Below are positions 33,783-45,696 of a DNA stretch of 64,000 nt, piece after piece. Numbering within the stretch: position 1 is the stretch's first letter; every line of letters starts with the position of its first letter. The notes beneath the pieces are model-generated. The model saw nothing but the letters and a program-made list of their open reading frames with translations, was not told the DNA's origin and ran no database searches. Source of the DNA: Aquanectria penicillioides (Eukaryota > Ascomycota > Sordariomycetes > Hypocreales > Nectriaceae); contig PYIU01000003.1 of assembly GCA_003415625.1 (NCBI GenBank), positions 5,022,001-5,086,000 of the forward strand. Reading direction: 5' to 3'. The translations under genes and the position numbers were made by a program.

Positions 33783-36700
33783 TCACCGTTCCTCGCCACC
33801 GCGGGCCTTCGCTCGTCTCCTAAAGAAGTCCATGACCCGTTTAGCGGCCCCACTGCTTCCTTCGTGTCCACGGTATTCATCTTGCTCATAAGCATCCGTG
33901 AAGCGCTTGTGATTCTTGTGTAACACTCCTGGTCGATTGTCTCGGCTGGAACCAACACGGTGTCCATCATAACCCTCTGATCCTGAAAAATCCGCCTGGT
34001 ACATCCTGTGTTGGGGTTCAGTGGGGGGTCGGCGTGAATCCACTGAAGAATCGGAACCTGTGTTCAGATGAGATCGCTGCATATACGATGGGATGGCGCT
34101 GGGGCGACGGTTGTCCATCTGAACAGACCCGTATCGTTGGTGCGATACAGGACTTGAGGTGGCTCTCTCGTGGTGATTTTGATCAGAAACCGCATCGAAA
34201 TAAGGTTCGCTACGACGAGGCTCCTCGTTAGCGCTATAGCCAGCGAGCGCATGTGTCTGCGGGTTTTGAATAGGTAGGTCTGCTTGAGAGTCTACCTCTG
34301 AAGCTGGCGCGCTGCCACGGTCCTTGCTCAGGCCAATGGCCTTGGCAAAGGAGAATCTGCGGCCCTTGGTCTCACCGGAACCCTGGGAGCGAGGGATACT
34401 ACCGCTGCGCTTCTTTCCCAGTCCAAGAGAGAAAGATCGGCGAGATACCCGGGAGTCGATCGAAGGTCGGGAACCAGCCTCTTCGTTAGCAAGCATCGTG
34501 TTCGACATGCTAACAGGAGGATATTTCCTCGAGGCCTTCTCGCTTTGTTGCTGTTGCTGCTCTGATCGCTTCTTTCCACGACCACCAAAGATTGATCCGC
34601 TTCGGCCCATGATCTTGGTTCCCAGGTCTCCCAGAGTGTTGGATCGCTTGTGTCCTCTTCCTTCACGTTTGGTCTCGCCCTGGAATGTCATCTTTGCGAC
34701 CTTAGGGGAACACTGCCAAACGTCTTGCCCATATTCTCGTCGTCTTCAACATTGGGCTGTTGGATCCGACCGTGGGCGTTGGTGTCAGCGACTGCTGGTG
34801 GTGCCGGCTGGCCATAGTTCACCCGGGACTGCAGTGCCATTGATGCTGATGATTGCATAGAGCCTCCTGTCTGTGGCCTGGCCGTCGCATTGTTGGGAAT
34901 GTAGGCTTGATCCGAAGTCGTGCGCGCATCTCGGCCTGGTCTGGATGGAGGGGTACTCTTATGAGCACTTGGTGGTCGCTTGGCAGCAACAGTCTTAGGA
35001 GTGTTGTCTTTGACCACGGGGGGCTCTCGTGGCAGTGGCTTGTCGGTATTCGAGACATCGCGCGTGTCCACGGGGGCCTGGGAGCTGGATCGAGCGTGTG
35101 ACTTGGAGGTCGTGCCCTCGGCGCCTCGTTGGGTTTGAGTCGTGGGGGCGACATACTCGACCTGAACAGTTCGGCGCTTGGCATCCTTTGGAGTGCGGTG
35201 ATTGGACTCGGCCTCGGGATCGATGTTGCCATGAGTTTTTGAAAGACCACCCACAATTTGGGGATGAGGCTGCTTATTCTTCGAGGCTTCGCGAACTGAT
35301 GAGCTTCTGGTGACGATCGGGGCCTCCGCGTGCTCTGCAGGCGCAGCACTCGAGTTCTGAACATCGGCAGGCAATGTGGTCGAACTGGTGATGAATTCAA
35401 CAAGTTGGGCGTATTCGCTCAACCAGCTGTGGCGTGCCACTTCAAACAAATCCGCGCGCTTACGAGGGTTCGGCACGAGGATTCGGCGTAGGAGATCTCG
35501 GGCATGTGGTGTCACATACTCGGGGAATGTGAGCGGCGTAGTGACGATATATTTGTACAGTAGGTTAATGTTGTCACCCTCGGGGTTGGCAGGATCATCG
35601 TCGAAGGGGAGATATCCAGCGAGCATGGCGTACTAAGCATATAGGCGTTAGGAATGAGGTTGAAAAATTCACAGGCCACTTACCAAGATAACACCACAAC
35701 TCCACACATCCACCTTGCGCCCTGTGTAAAGAGAGTCACTGACAACGAGCTCGGGCGCAGCGTAACATGGGCTTCCACAGCTAGTCTGCATGAGATCGCC
35801 CTTTCGAGAACCATTGGGCTTGATACGGTCAAGCCCCATGCGTTTCACAAACTCTCTGTCAGTGAGATTAAGTTCCTCTTCTTCAGTAAGATCCTCATTT
35901 GAATCAAACGTGTTGGCAAACCCGAAATCGGTGATGATGATGTTACGGTTTCGGTCCAAAAGCAAGTTTTCGAGCTTCAAGTCTCGGTGGACAATTCCTT
36001 TTTTGTGAAGGTAGCCCACGCCAGAGACAAGCTGGGCAAACAAACGTCGGGCAGAATGATCTTTGAGGTATCGATGATTGAGGATGTAATCAAAAAGCTC
36101 GCCGCCTGAGGCATACTCAAGGATAATACCGATGTGTCGGTCGGTTTCAACTTTGTCAATCAAGCGTACAATGTTAGGATGCTGCACCCCACGCAGGATA
36201 GCGACTTCGCGGTAGATCTTGGCAAATCGGGATGGGTTGCTCCCAACACTGTCCCTCTTAATAAGCTTGATAGCGACCTATTAACCTGGTTAGCACAACT
36301 GGTTTTCTTATCCTTCGCCTTTTTTTTCTCATCTTAAACTGAGATTGGCATCCTTACCTGTACGTTACTGTCCTGCTTCCAACCCAGTTTAACCTTTCCA
36401 AACTCGCCCTCGCCAATGGTGTTGCCGAGGATAAAGTCGCCAAACTTGGTTGTTCCCTTGTGACTACGGGCACTTTGATCATGGCGACTCCTTCCACCTC
36501 GTCGTTCCTCACCAGCTGAAACAACGGGTGGCGGTGCAGCATCATCCTGAGATGTCACATGATTGCGATCACGACCATTAGCTTCTTCAGCGGCAGCAAT
36601 GGCCTTGGAGAGGTTGTCCGTGGCCTCTTGAGTCGATTTGGAAGGTGTGCTGTGGGCGGATCGGATGGGCATAGCCGTGTTGGACCTGCCGTCTCTGCTG

Positions 36701-37194
36701 CTTGTGCGACCAGGGGAATCCTGGGCCACGTGAGAATTGACAGGCTTCCTGTTGTGATAACCATTGTCTGCAGTAGGATTACCGCGTGAACCAGACCTGG
36801 AGGGCTCGCCTTGTCCACGCCTCGGGGAGTTGGACATCTTCTCGTTCGAGTAAGTTGGCCTTCGTGAGTTTTGGTGATTGGATGAAGACCTAGGCGGGGC
36901 GACGGGCGGCATGTTGGCGTGATGTTCAGGTGTCGAGTGTTCTGTGGATGAAGGCGAGCCAGTCTGGTTTGCTAGACCAGGGGCTAGGTGGTAAGCGGGA
37001 GAGGGGGCGTTGTCGCTTGTCTTGCGAGAGGGAGGGCGTCTAGATGATGGAGATGCAGTCGAATTATGATGGGCATTGTGTGCCTCTCGGGACGACGAAG
37101 GGGAAGGTCGATACTGATGGCTCGAAGGCGACGCCAGAGGAGACGATGCCAGAGCGGTGTGCTGATGGGGGGCTGTTTGCAAAGCAGCCGACAT
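33783..37194 (-). CDS. kin4: KIN4/KfsA-type Ser/Thr protein kinase, with one apparent frameshift
   Basis: KIN4-type kinases restrain mitotic exit and septation from spindle poles (family knowledge). The exons are 36358-37194, 35684-36277 and 33783-35632, with introns of 80 and 51 bases. A Ser/Pro-rich N terminus precedes a complete kinase domain: glycine loop IGEGEFGKV (260-268), VAIK lysine 283, HRDLKLEN with catalytic Asp about 378, DFG about 396, and the activation threonine in MQTSCGSP about 444. The DSLYTGRKVDVWSCGVIL run and LRRILVPNPRKRAD complete the KIN4 signature. The frame stops at 34688. The next frame begins with an ATG overlapping that TGA and continues the basic Ser-rich tail for 302 codons. 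One extra C at 34705-34708 would join them into about 1093 residues. Confidence 0.88.
34688..34708 (-). other. Apparent one-base deletion / ATGA stop-start overlap in kin4
   Basis: On the coding strand a run of four Cs is followed about 17 bases later by ATGA, in which the stop of the upstream frame overlaps the start of the downstream frame. Adding one C to the run gives continuous reading through VPPKVAKM. No canonical slippery heptamer is present. Loss of one base in the assembly is the simplest reading. Confidence 0.7.
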
Positions 37195-37750
37195 CTTCCC
37201 ACGCTCGAACGCGTTGAAATGAGACGAGATGGCGGGAGTTTTTTTATTCTTTCTTCCCGGGGGAGGATCGCGAGGAGAGAACGAGGGCGTCGGCGGGCGA
37301 TAGTTTAGCAGTAGCGCAGAAAAATCAAGGCGGCGACGCGAATATGCAGGACGAGATATCTGGCCGTTTCAGACGACAGGATTTTGGGGGTCGCGGCACC
37401 GGGGGAAAAACGCGGCTGGCGAATCGAGACTTTCGGGCGGCGGAGACGGAGACAAGAACCTAGGAAGTACCAATGAACCAGGCTCGACTATCTCATGGTG
37501 CGTGGAATCGGTCGGCGACGTGCGATTTGTCGATTGTGGTCGCTTTTCTGTCCCCTTGAATGGGCGGTGACTCCTGAGTGGACGAGGAGCGGGACGCGCA
37601 GGCGCAGTACGGACTACTGCTGTAGGGGGACGGGAGAGGGAGAATGGGATTGGGGCGGTCGGGCGGTGGTGTTGTTGTTATTAGTATGTGCTGCGGTAGC
37701 GTCTGCACACACTTTCCGACAAGCACATAGATATGCGCACACGCACACGG

Positions 37751-37832
37751 AAGAGGAGGGAGAGGGAGAGGGAGAGGGAGAGGGAGAGGGAGAGGGAGAA
37801 GGAGAAGGAAAAAGAGGAGGGAGGAGAGAGGC
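37751..37832. repeat. GGGAGA hexamer / polypurine tract
   Basis: More than 80 bases on the plus strand are almost purely purine, built mainly of GGGAGA units that drift to GGAGAA. On the kin4 sense strand this is a CT tract about 560-640 bases upstream of the start codon. Confidence 0.9.
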
Positions 37833-38395
37833 AGAAGACGCGGGATCGCCTGGGAGCAAGGCTGAGAAGTAGATGGAGCAGAGGAGAGGTCCAACAACAA
37901 AGGCTCTGGCGAGCCGGATGGGGTGAGGACCAAGTACGTTACAGATGGGGGCGCCCGAGGGTGGAAGGGAAGAGACTCGGGCGCCAGGCGAAATTGAACG
38001 AGATGAGACTTGGGCTGCAGCTGTGGAGCAACAAATTGACGGGCTACAAGGGACTACAAGGGACCACAAGGGGAGACCGCCAAGGGCCAAGGGCTAAGAG
38101 CCAAGGGGAGGGGGAGGGGAGGAGAGGGGAGGACAGCCCAGTCAAGGGACCGTTACGGGGGGTGCGCCCAGGTACAGAAAAGTCGAGGAAAAGGTACACC
38201 CACTCCACACATATACTGTATGTGCCTCTGACCTGGCTGACTGGGGGGTGGTCGCTCCAGCTCTCACTCTCTCGCTCCACCAACCTACGAATACCTGCGG
38301 AGCTGGGAGCTGGGAGCCTCGGGGGTCCCTCTCAGCAAGCCCATATTCAGCCATCGGTCACCACATGCGACCAGCGAGCACATGGTGTTTGAGAG

Positions 38396-39290
38396 AGTGG
38401 TGAAGTAGCTTGCCGGCAAGCCAAGTACCTAGTTACCTCCCCAATTGCTTCTTCCAGGTTGACGCCAACCATCCATTCCCGGGTACCTCCCTCCCTGACC
38501 TTAGATAGGTAGGTAGGTACCTAGGTAGGGTCTTGCCTAAATAGGTACCGGGACAGGTAGGTGGTAGGTAGGTAGGTACCTGGGTAGGTTGGTAAGTAGG
38601 TGAGTGGGTACCTGCCCTTGATGGGCAATGAAGGTACCTGGCCAGGTACCTAAAGTCGGTAGGCCCTCTTCGACGGCATCCTCTACCTCATCCTGTCCCC
38701 ATACAGGTCCGCGTCCGCGCCCACGGCCCACCACGCCCACCGCGCCCACCTCGCCTCAGGTACCCGCCCGAAGTTGCGAGGTACATCCCGAGGCAGGTCG
38801 GGAGCAAGTACCCTGGCGGGCGCGTGGGTGCGTCCCTCCGCCTACTTCAAGCGCTAGATTCAGGGGCCGCGGTACCTGGAAGCGGCCGTTCCTGCAGGTA
38901 CCGGGGGAGAGACAGCGATGGAGTACTGCATCGCGCCTCACTTCAGCTAGGAAGCTGGAAGCAGGAGCCAGGAGGAGAACCAGAAACATCAGGTAGGTCG
39001 GCAGGTAAGCTACCTGCGCCCCAGGCTTGTGGGTAGAGGCTGCACGAGTTGCAGCAGACCGCGACACACCTTCACCACGGCCATCATTTCATCATTTCTC
39101 GACATGAGGCGGTCGTGTTGATCACGATGCAGGAGATGCAGCAGGAAATGAACACGGACATGAACTTGCATGCCTGGGTATCAACATCAATATGAGTATA
39201 GATTAATTGCCCGAGGCAGCTACACATCACCAATGCACATGCATGGGCACCTCACGACACACCTAGGTACCTGACTTTGCCTACCAGCAC
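38396..39290. repeat. Cluster of TAGGTACCTA-type palindromic motifs
   Basis: GGTACC, AGGTAGGT and CCTAGGTA words recur many times, most densely at 38,430-38,660, with looser copies to 39,290. Copies differ in spacing and flanks, so this is not a simple tandem array. Similar words recur at 60,017-60,540 and near 10,366, 53,045 and 54,410. Confidence 0.75.
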
Positions 39291-39340
39291 ACAGGCTTCT
39301 CGATATCGCAGAAAGCTTGTGGCACGGATTGTGGACCAAC

Positions 39341-39395
39341 AAAGTCTCAGCATCTCAGAGTCTCAGAGTCTCAGAGTCTCACAGTCTCAGACTCT
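39341..39395. repeat. TCTCAGAG octamer tandem repeat
   Basis: Imperfect repeats of an eight-base unit (agtctcag/tctcagag) run for about 50 bases in non-coding DNA. Confidence 0.85.
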
Positions 39396-41598
39396 TTCTG
39401 CCCTGAACCCACGCCGACCATTTGGGCGCTGGGTCCTGACTTGACGACAAAGTAATTACAGTACTCTCGAACACTCAAACGCCATCGTTCCCTTTTCCCA
39501 TTTCTGGAGAGGTCGTTTCCAGCCGCCGATGGGATGGGCACCACTTGCATCGTGGCCCGTGGCTCACACTGGCCTTGTTTTCAGGGAGCTGGGCGTTTTG
39601 AGAAATTAACCCGTACAATGCCTCATAGTCATGGGAACCACCCCGATATTACTACCGCCAGGCCATCCAATGCGCCCCGTTTTGGCCTTCTCCGCAATCT
39701 CGTCAGGCGCGCGCTCCCGTCGTTTCTCTCGTTTGCACTCTTCCCAATACATTGGAACCTCCTTGCCCGGCTACCTGACAGTACATCGATCGGCAAAAGG
39801 TACATTCAATAGCAACAGGCGCGCTACCGTCTCAAGCTAACGGCGACGGTCTGGTCTGACATCGACTCCCGCGCTGGAATTGGTCTTGGTCTACCGCACC
39901 TAAAACAAATCGGGTACAAAAGCCACCAAAGAAAAAAACGAAAAGGTTGACCGCCTTCCGCGTCACCTTTTAGGTTGGCACTCGAAACAAAGGCAGGGTG
40001 TTGACGAGCATCATCAGGACGCAGCGGGTGAGTATGCCGAAAAGGGAACAGAAGAAATCTCTTCCAAATACTGTACTGCTGCTACTGTTTTGATGTTTCC
40101 TTTGCCCCTCTCCCCATCCAACAACGCTCATCTGCCCACTCCAAAAAGGGCTCGGCTCCGTCGTCAAAGGGAGGGGGGAGAAGTCCCTTTCTAACCCGAC
40201 CCTTGGATCAAGCTACGCCGACCACTCTCGACAGTCATCCGGTATGTGACGCCAGGCATTGAGCAGTAATCTCCATAAGTGGGTTTTTGGTGGTGGTCTC
40301 AGCTCGGCCCCAAAATGATTGACATAGTACATCATGATATATCGTTCGGTCACACCGCAGCTTGGGCCCGGCTTTTTTTACGATTGCCCTGTGCCGCGCA
40401 CCTGTGTCGTGATGAAGGGCATAAGTCTGCACAACTGAGTGCTGCAAAGTACAGGGGCTTGCAGGGACGATGTCTACCTACCAAGCCGGGTGAGTTTCGA
40501 AGGGGCCAGTCCTTGGCCTGAAAGATGACCAGGTTGCTGGTTGGCGTGAATTCTGGAATCCAGTATATCTCCGCTGTCTCTCTCACGTTCCCCTTGGAAA
40601 CGTTGGCAGGTCAGAGGGGTCTGCGGACAATAACAGGCTGATGCTGGGAAGCTGTGTTGTTATTATGGCTGTTATGGCCTTTTCTGCATCCCAGCTCTTC
40701 CCATTGGACCTCAATCCCAACCTTCCCTGTGATGCAACCAACACCGTCTGTACAACAGCAACATTGGGTTGGTACAGGAGCTTGTGACGCTCCGCGACGA
40801 CGCGTCTCGAATGGCGCCGTCGCGTCCATTCATCTCCCCTTTTCTGGCATCGCGCTCACCGAAGCTTATCGCGTCCAGTCCAGCAGCGAAGCAACGCTTG
40901 GATATCCAACATCCACCTGCACGCCAACCCGCCCGTCCGAAATCATTCTGCAGACCATGGTTTCCCATTGCATCAAGTCGAGCGGAAAATCTAACGAGCC
41001 AGTGCCGCCGCGGGCATAGAAGTGTCTGTGTGCCCGTATTAGCGCCCATTCCCACCTATGGGTCCAGCATGAGCCTTGCAAGAATCGACCCAGCAAAGGT
41101 TCCCACTTCTTTCGAGAAGCTTGAGTAGAAGACAGATCAATCATTGACCAAGTCCACACCTAGAGCTGAGGGGGGGCTGGCATGCAGAGCAGTGCGCCCA
41201 CCAGCCAAGTTATGGCCCAACACAAAGGAACAAAAACTCAGCTAGCACAGTATATCTGACATGATGTGGATGAGAGGGTCCCCTCCATTGGTCTTGAAAA
41301 TCGTCGCTTACTCGATCGAACCACCCATTTGACCTTTCCAAAGAGGAAGAAGAAAAACAAAGGTCCTCGGTGCCCCAGTGGCCAAAAGTGAGGCCCAAGG
41401 TAAGAGAAGGGAGGGTCTAGGGAAGGGAAAAAGAAAAGAGGTGGAAAAAGAAATGGGAAGACGGGATGACACGGGTTGAGATGAGATGAGATCCTCACTT
41501 GCAGTATCTGATGTGAGGTGCAGCAGTGTCTACTAACAATCCTCAGTGAGATGATGTGCCTTCTTACCATTTTTTTTCTTCTTCCTTGAATTATGCCG

Positions 41599-41639
41599 CT
41601 TTTTCTTTTTCTTTTTCTTTTTCTTTTTCTTTTTCTTTT
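41599..41639. repeat. TTTTTC hexamer repeat
   Basis: Six to seven copies of TTTTTC lie in tandem within a generally pyrimidine-rich plus-strand region. Confidence 0.9.
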
Positions 41640-44148
41640 GTTTGCTCAGTTAATTGCTCATCCGAAGCCTCGCCTCAACACACTACCACGCTACTATTGC
41701 TTGCTTGCATCTTGGCCCAGCTGCCAGCGCACATCAGCTCTACATACCCTCGCCTCACCCTGGTCACGTAAGTGAGCTTAGCCGGGTTCAGGGTCGCATT
41801 GCTACAGCCTCATCCTGACCCATTTCTTGTCAACACTGTCCTCAGGTATTACACAGCAATGAGCACTGGATCCAGAACTGTCCAGCCTAATGCCGAGTAC
41901 TTTGCTTCTTCGAACACAACACAACACTCCATTTCCATCCTGGTCAAAGTGACCTAATTAATTACATTAATCGCTTGTCTAATAAAGCGACCGTCACATC
42001 AATGTTCCTCACTGGGCTTACGGAGTACCTGCAGGCCAACCCGCGAGTACCATGTCATCACTTCTTTTTATGTCAATTCTTTTTGGTCTTCATTTTTCTT
42101 TTCTTTTTCTTCAGCACCTCGTTTCCTCATTACATCCACTTCAGATCCCCGATAGCCCTTCCCAAACACGACATCAGGCTCACGCCTCTCATCCGCGTCA
42201 GACACCTCGGGATCCTCCAAATCTCATCGCTCCCAATCCAACCCCCGTCCCTCATCTCTTATCCCACATCCCTCAATTCACGAGAAATCCTACCAAGACT
42301 ACCAGCGCGTTGTCAACGAGTGATGAACGCCGACATCCATGCCTGATCCCTTTCCTTGGGTCATTGGGTCCTTAGTTCCCTCCCTCGTCATATCTCCCTA
42401 GCATACAAAGTATAAACAACTGGTGTAAGAACCTAGCCTGAGCCCTTTGTTTGCCAGCAAGGCCCCCTCCCCAAAACCCCAAATGCCCGACTCGCGCTCA
42501 ACCCTGGCTGATTCGTTGCGTCTGGATCACGGGGAAATTTGCGCCGCTCTGATCCTCCACTCGCGGGAGGCCCTCCCCGAGTCGCCTCGGCTTCCCTGGC
42601 TACCCCATGTCTCTATGTTTGGTTCATCTGTGACCACTTTATTTTGATGAATTGCCTGCTGTCGCCAAGTCTCTCGCTTCGCCAATAGACTAGATTGTCA
42701 TAACTAAGTAAACCAGCCTGAATGGCTACCATCTTGTCAATTGAGCTCATCCCGAGACAATGGCCGTGGGCCACTGAAACAGCCTAATTTCCATCTTCAA
42801 TTCTCCCCCGCTGGTGAACGGACCATCGCTAACTCGCGCCCGGAGGGGGGAGAAGGTGGAATATCGAGGGAATGAAAATTAAACCAGGGCAGTAATGGGC
42901 AGAAATACACCTCGTATCGTATCCGTTTGGTCTCGCCACTTGTGGTCGACGGGTATGCGTACGATCGAGGCCCCGCGCCGTCGTAGGCGTGTCTACGGCT
43001 TACCAGCTCTTCCCATGTTTTGCATTTGCGTGCCAAGGTTTGCACCGGACAAGCATTAAAGCCCGGAGATGAGCTGCATCCGAGGACAGGGGTCTCGCTG
43101 ACGTTGGTCTGAGCCTGGCAGGGCCTTTGGCATCCGTTTCAGACGTCATTCTCCGGAATCACCGTGTCCCGTTGGACGACAGGGACTTGGTGAGTGATCG
43201 TCACTGAGAACCAACTAGAGATGGTTGAAACTTCCTGTCAAATCCGTCCATCAAAGTCTCTCGATTGCATCGTGAGGCATGACGGTCGATTGAGACGGGT
43301 GCGACATGTCAAGACCATTACCAACATGACACTTGCTTGGCCGCTGTCGTCTGAGAACCCGACATCACCCGCTTCGTTCATCACCCTTACACGCTGCAAC
43401 CACTGGTCACTACTGCATCTTGACCCAGGCCTACACACACACACACATCGCTGCGCCACCCGTTGCGGTCCATGTTCATGCGGTTGAAACGGGGAGCTCA
43501 CGTTGGCGCTGCATTGAAACGCGACGCGTCCATCCCACCCTAAGGGTCGCCAACCTTGGCCGGTGATGGACCAACAATTTCTCCTGGCCAATAACGTCTC
43601 TGCAGTATGGGGCTCTGTGTTCTTTGACATCTTGAATCTACATAGCTCCCTCGCGATCGCATTGCATGGTATCGATCGTTCATCTCCAAAAAAAAAAAAT
43701 CTACAACCCTGGTCCTCGCCCACGCCCGTCATCCATCTCCACCCTCGAAAACGTGTCAAAGGCCACGGCATTGCTACCAACTCGCCTGTCCCTCATCCAC
43801 TTCATGTCTTGATGCCCAGTTGCTTCTTCGAAGTCCGGGTTCTCTCGGCTCGACTCTGCTCCGGACAAGCGGGCCGCTGTAATGCATTGGTCCGTCCGAG
43901 TCCCCGGACCGTGAACAAAGAAACTTTTATTCTGCAAGAGTGATTTGCATATCAAAATCCAAGCAGACTCCAGTCCGGCTCTGCTTGTATCGTAACTCAC
44001 ACGTCATAGGACTGCGGGGAATCAGTGATGTATTGGCCAACATGTTGCGCCAGCCAGAGATGCCGCCCACCTTAACGAGCAACAAAGGGCGGAGCCAACA
44101 CTCTGCCAACAGCCTTGTTGATTGCACATGTAAGTTTCCCCTCCTCTT

Positions 44149-45696
44149 TTACAATTTGATAGAGATGTTGTAGGCATCTAAGGCGACAGCGACACCAGTG
44201 ACAGTCGCCATATACCCAACTAGTATTCCGATTGTCGTGACTGGGGTGGCATCAAGTGTTCGGAATGTCATGTTGACAAGACCGGTCAGCAGATTCGCAA
44301 GTAAGAATACAGCCAGACCGTTCCGATTGAACGCTCGCAATACCCGACTGGTTGCCTTGTTGTAAGCCTCATTTTCTGCCTTGGCGTCTGCAGCATTGTA
44401 GAATGCAGGGAAGAAGATAGTATCTACCAGGCAGAAACCGAAGATTTGCAACGTGTTGAAAGCAACAACCCACAACACATATGGCAAATTCGCCAATCGG
44501 CGAGAAACTGCCAACCCGAAACCATAGTTGTAGTTCGTAGTCAGCAGATACAGGCCCACCCAAACACCTCCCCAAACAGCCATGGTCATCAACAAGGTGT
44601 TTCGCTGAGCTCCAGGACTGGCAGTGCTTTTCGGAGGAATGTTTCGGGGAATAGTGTACATGCCGGTATCTTGGCCAGCTAAGAAGATGGCCAGGTACCC
44701 AAAGAAGCTAAAGATACCCTCTCGATTCATGGAAATGAGGTCGATCCTTGGCGCGGTGAGAATAAACGCCTTCAGTTCGGTAGTCTCTAGGAGAACCTGA
44801 TATGCGACCCCGACAATGAGAGACAGGGCTGCAAAGGAGGGAACCACCCTAAGGGCGGCCTGAAAAAGGGCCACAAAGGGTGGTAAAAAGCCAAGTGTGA
44901 AGAAGAAATTCCAGTGGACTCCATATTCCGTCACATGCTCGGCGTAGTCCAAGCCTTTAACGCTCAGGAGTCGGATCACTCCCAGGACCAAAAGAGGGAT
45001 AGAGTGTCGCATAGAATATAGGATGCGATAAAAGACAGGTGTAGCGCGGCCTGTCGCGCGACCTGTCACTCTCTCTTTCAGAACTGGGCGAGCTGCGACA
45101 ACGCCTCCAGAGAAGACAAAGGATCCAACACCCAGATCCATTAGCGACGTGCCCCATGTCTCCACCTTGGCGAATCTTCTAGGAAAGAGGCGGAAGTCGA
45201 CTGCGAGAATTGCGACACATGTCACAATCATCATACAGCCACGGTAAGTTGTAAGGAAGGGCTTGGTGGAAAGGACATCCAGCTGTCCTGAGCCGGACTT
45301 GGACCGGGCATGGGGTGGAACCTTGGGCTTTTTTCTTCTTGTAATGGAATTGGGCGGGAGGGTGAAAATCAAGACGGCCGGTACGATCAGGAAAAGGTTG
45401 AGGAGGAGCGCAGAGTTCGCGTAGAGCGTGGTGGACAGGAGGATGATACCGACATTGAGGAGGAAGTCGACGACGAGTCCGAGGACGGTGTATGGTTCGA
45501 AGAAGGATTGGCGGGCCTGGAGGACGGACCAGAGAATACATGCAACCTAGAACAAATCAGCTTCGCCCACTTGATCAGAATGGCTGTTGCTCACCGCCGC
45601 AACGGACGTGACATAGTTGATCTCGGCCACGGAGCCGCCGGAGAGGTTGGACACGAAGTCCTCCTTCAATTTCTTGTAGCTCGCAGGATCAGACAT
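44149..45696 (-). CDS. gwt1: GPI inositol acyltransferase Gwt1 (PIG-W)
   Basis: Gwt1 is the ER membrane enzyme that acylates inositol of GlcN-PI during GPI-anchor synthesis (family knowledge). The exons are 45595-45696 and 44149-45546, with a 48-base intron, giving 499 residues. The N terminus [20 protein letters not shown] is the typical Gwt1 start, and splicing joins VTSVAA to VACILWSVL. Other hallmark segments are [52 protein letters not shown], and [18 protein letters not shown]. The protein is hydrophobic throughout, with a dozen or so predicted helices. It is the second GPI-anchor gene in the window, after PIG-U, but the two are far apart and presumably independent. It is divergent from the BTB-like gene. 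Confidence 0.95.

Larger units (their letters stand above)
37195..44148. other. Gene-poor region of about 7 kb upstream of kin4
   Basis: No recognisable protein is encoded here on either strand. The proximal part (37,195-37,940) probably contains the KIN4 promoter and leader and holds a long purine tract. A cluster of TAGGTACCTA-like palindromes follows (38,396-39,290). An octamer repeat of the TCTCAGAG type lies at 39,341-39,395 and a TTTTTC hexamer repeat at 41,599-41,639. A good branch-and-acceptor pair (ctactaacaatcctcag, about 41,531-41,547) hints at a spliced non-coding transcript, but I cannot define exons. Confidence 0.5.

Noticed and set aside
34688..34708. Programmed -1 ribosomal frameshift in kin4
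   Set aside because: The zero-frame codons around the shift (CCC CTA) do not form an X XXY YYZ heptamer. A lost base is simpler.
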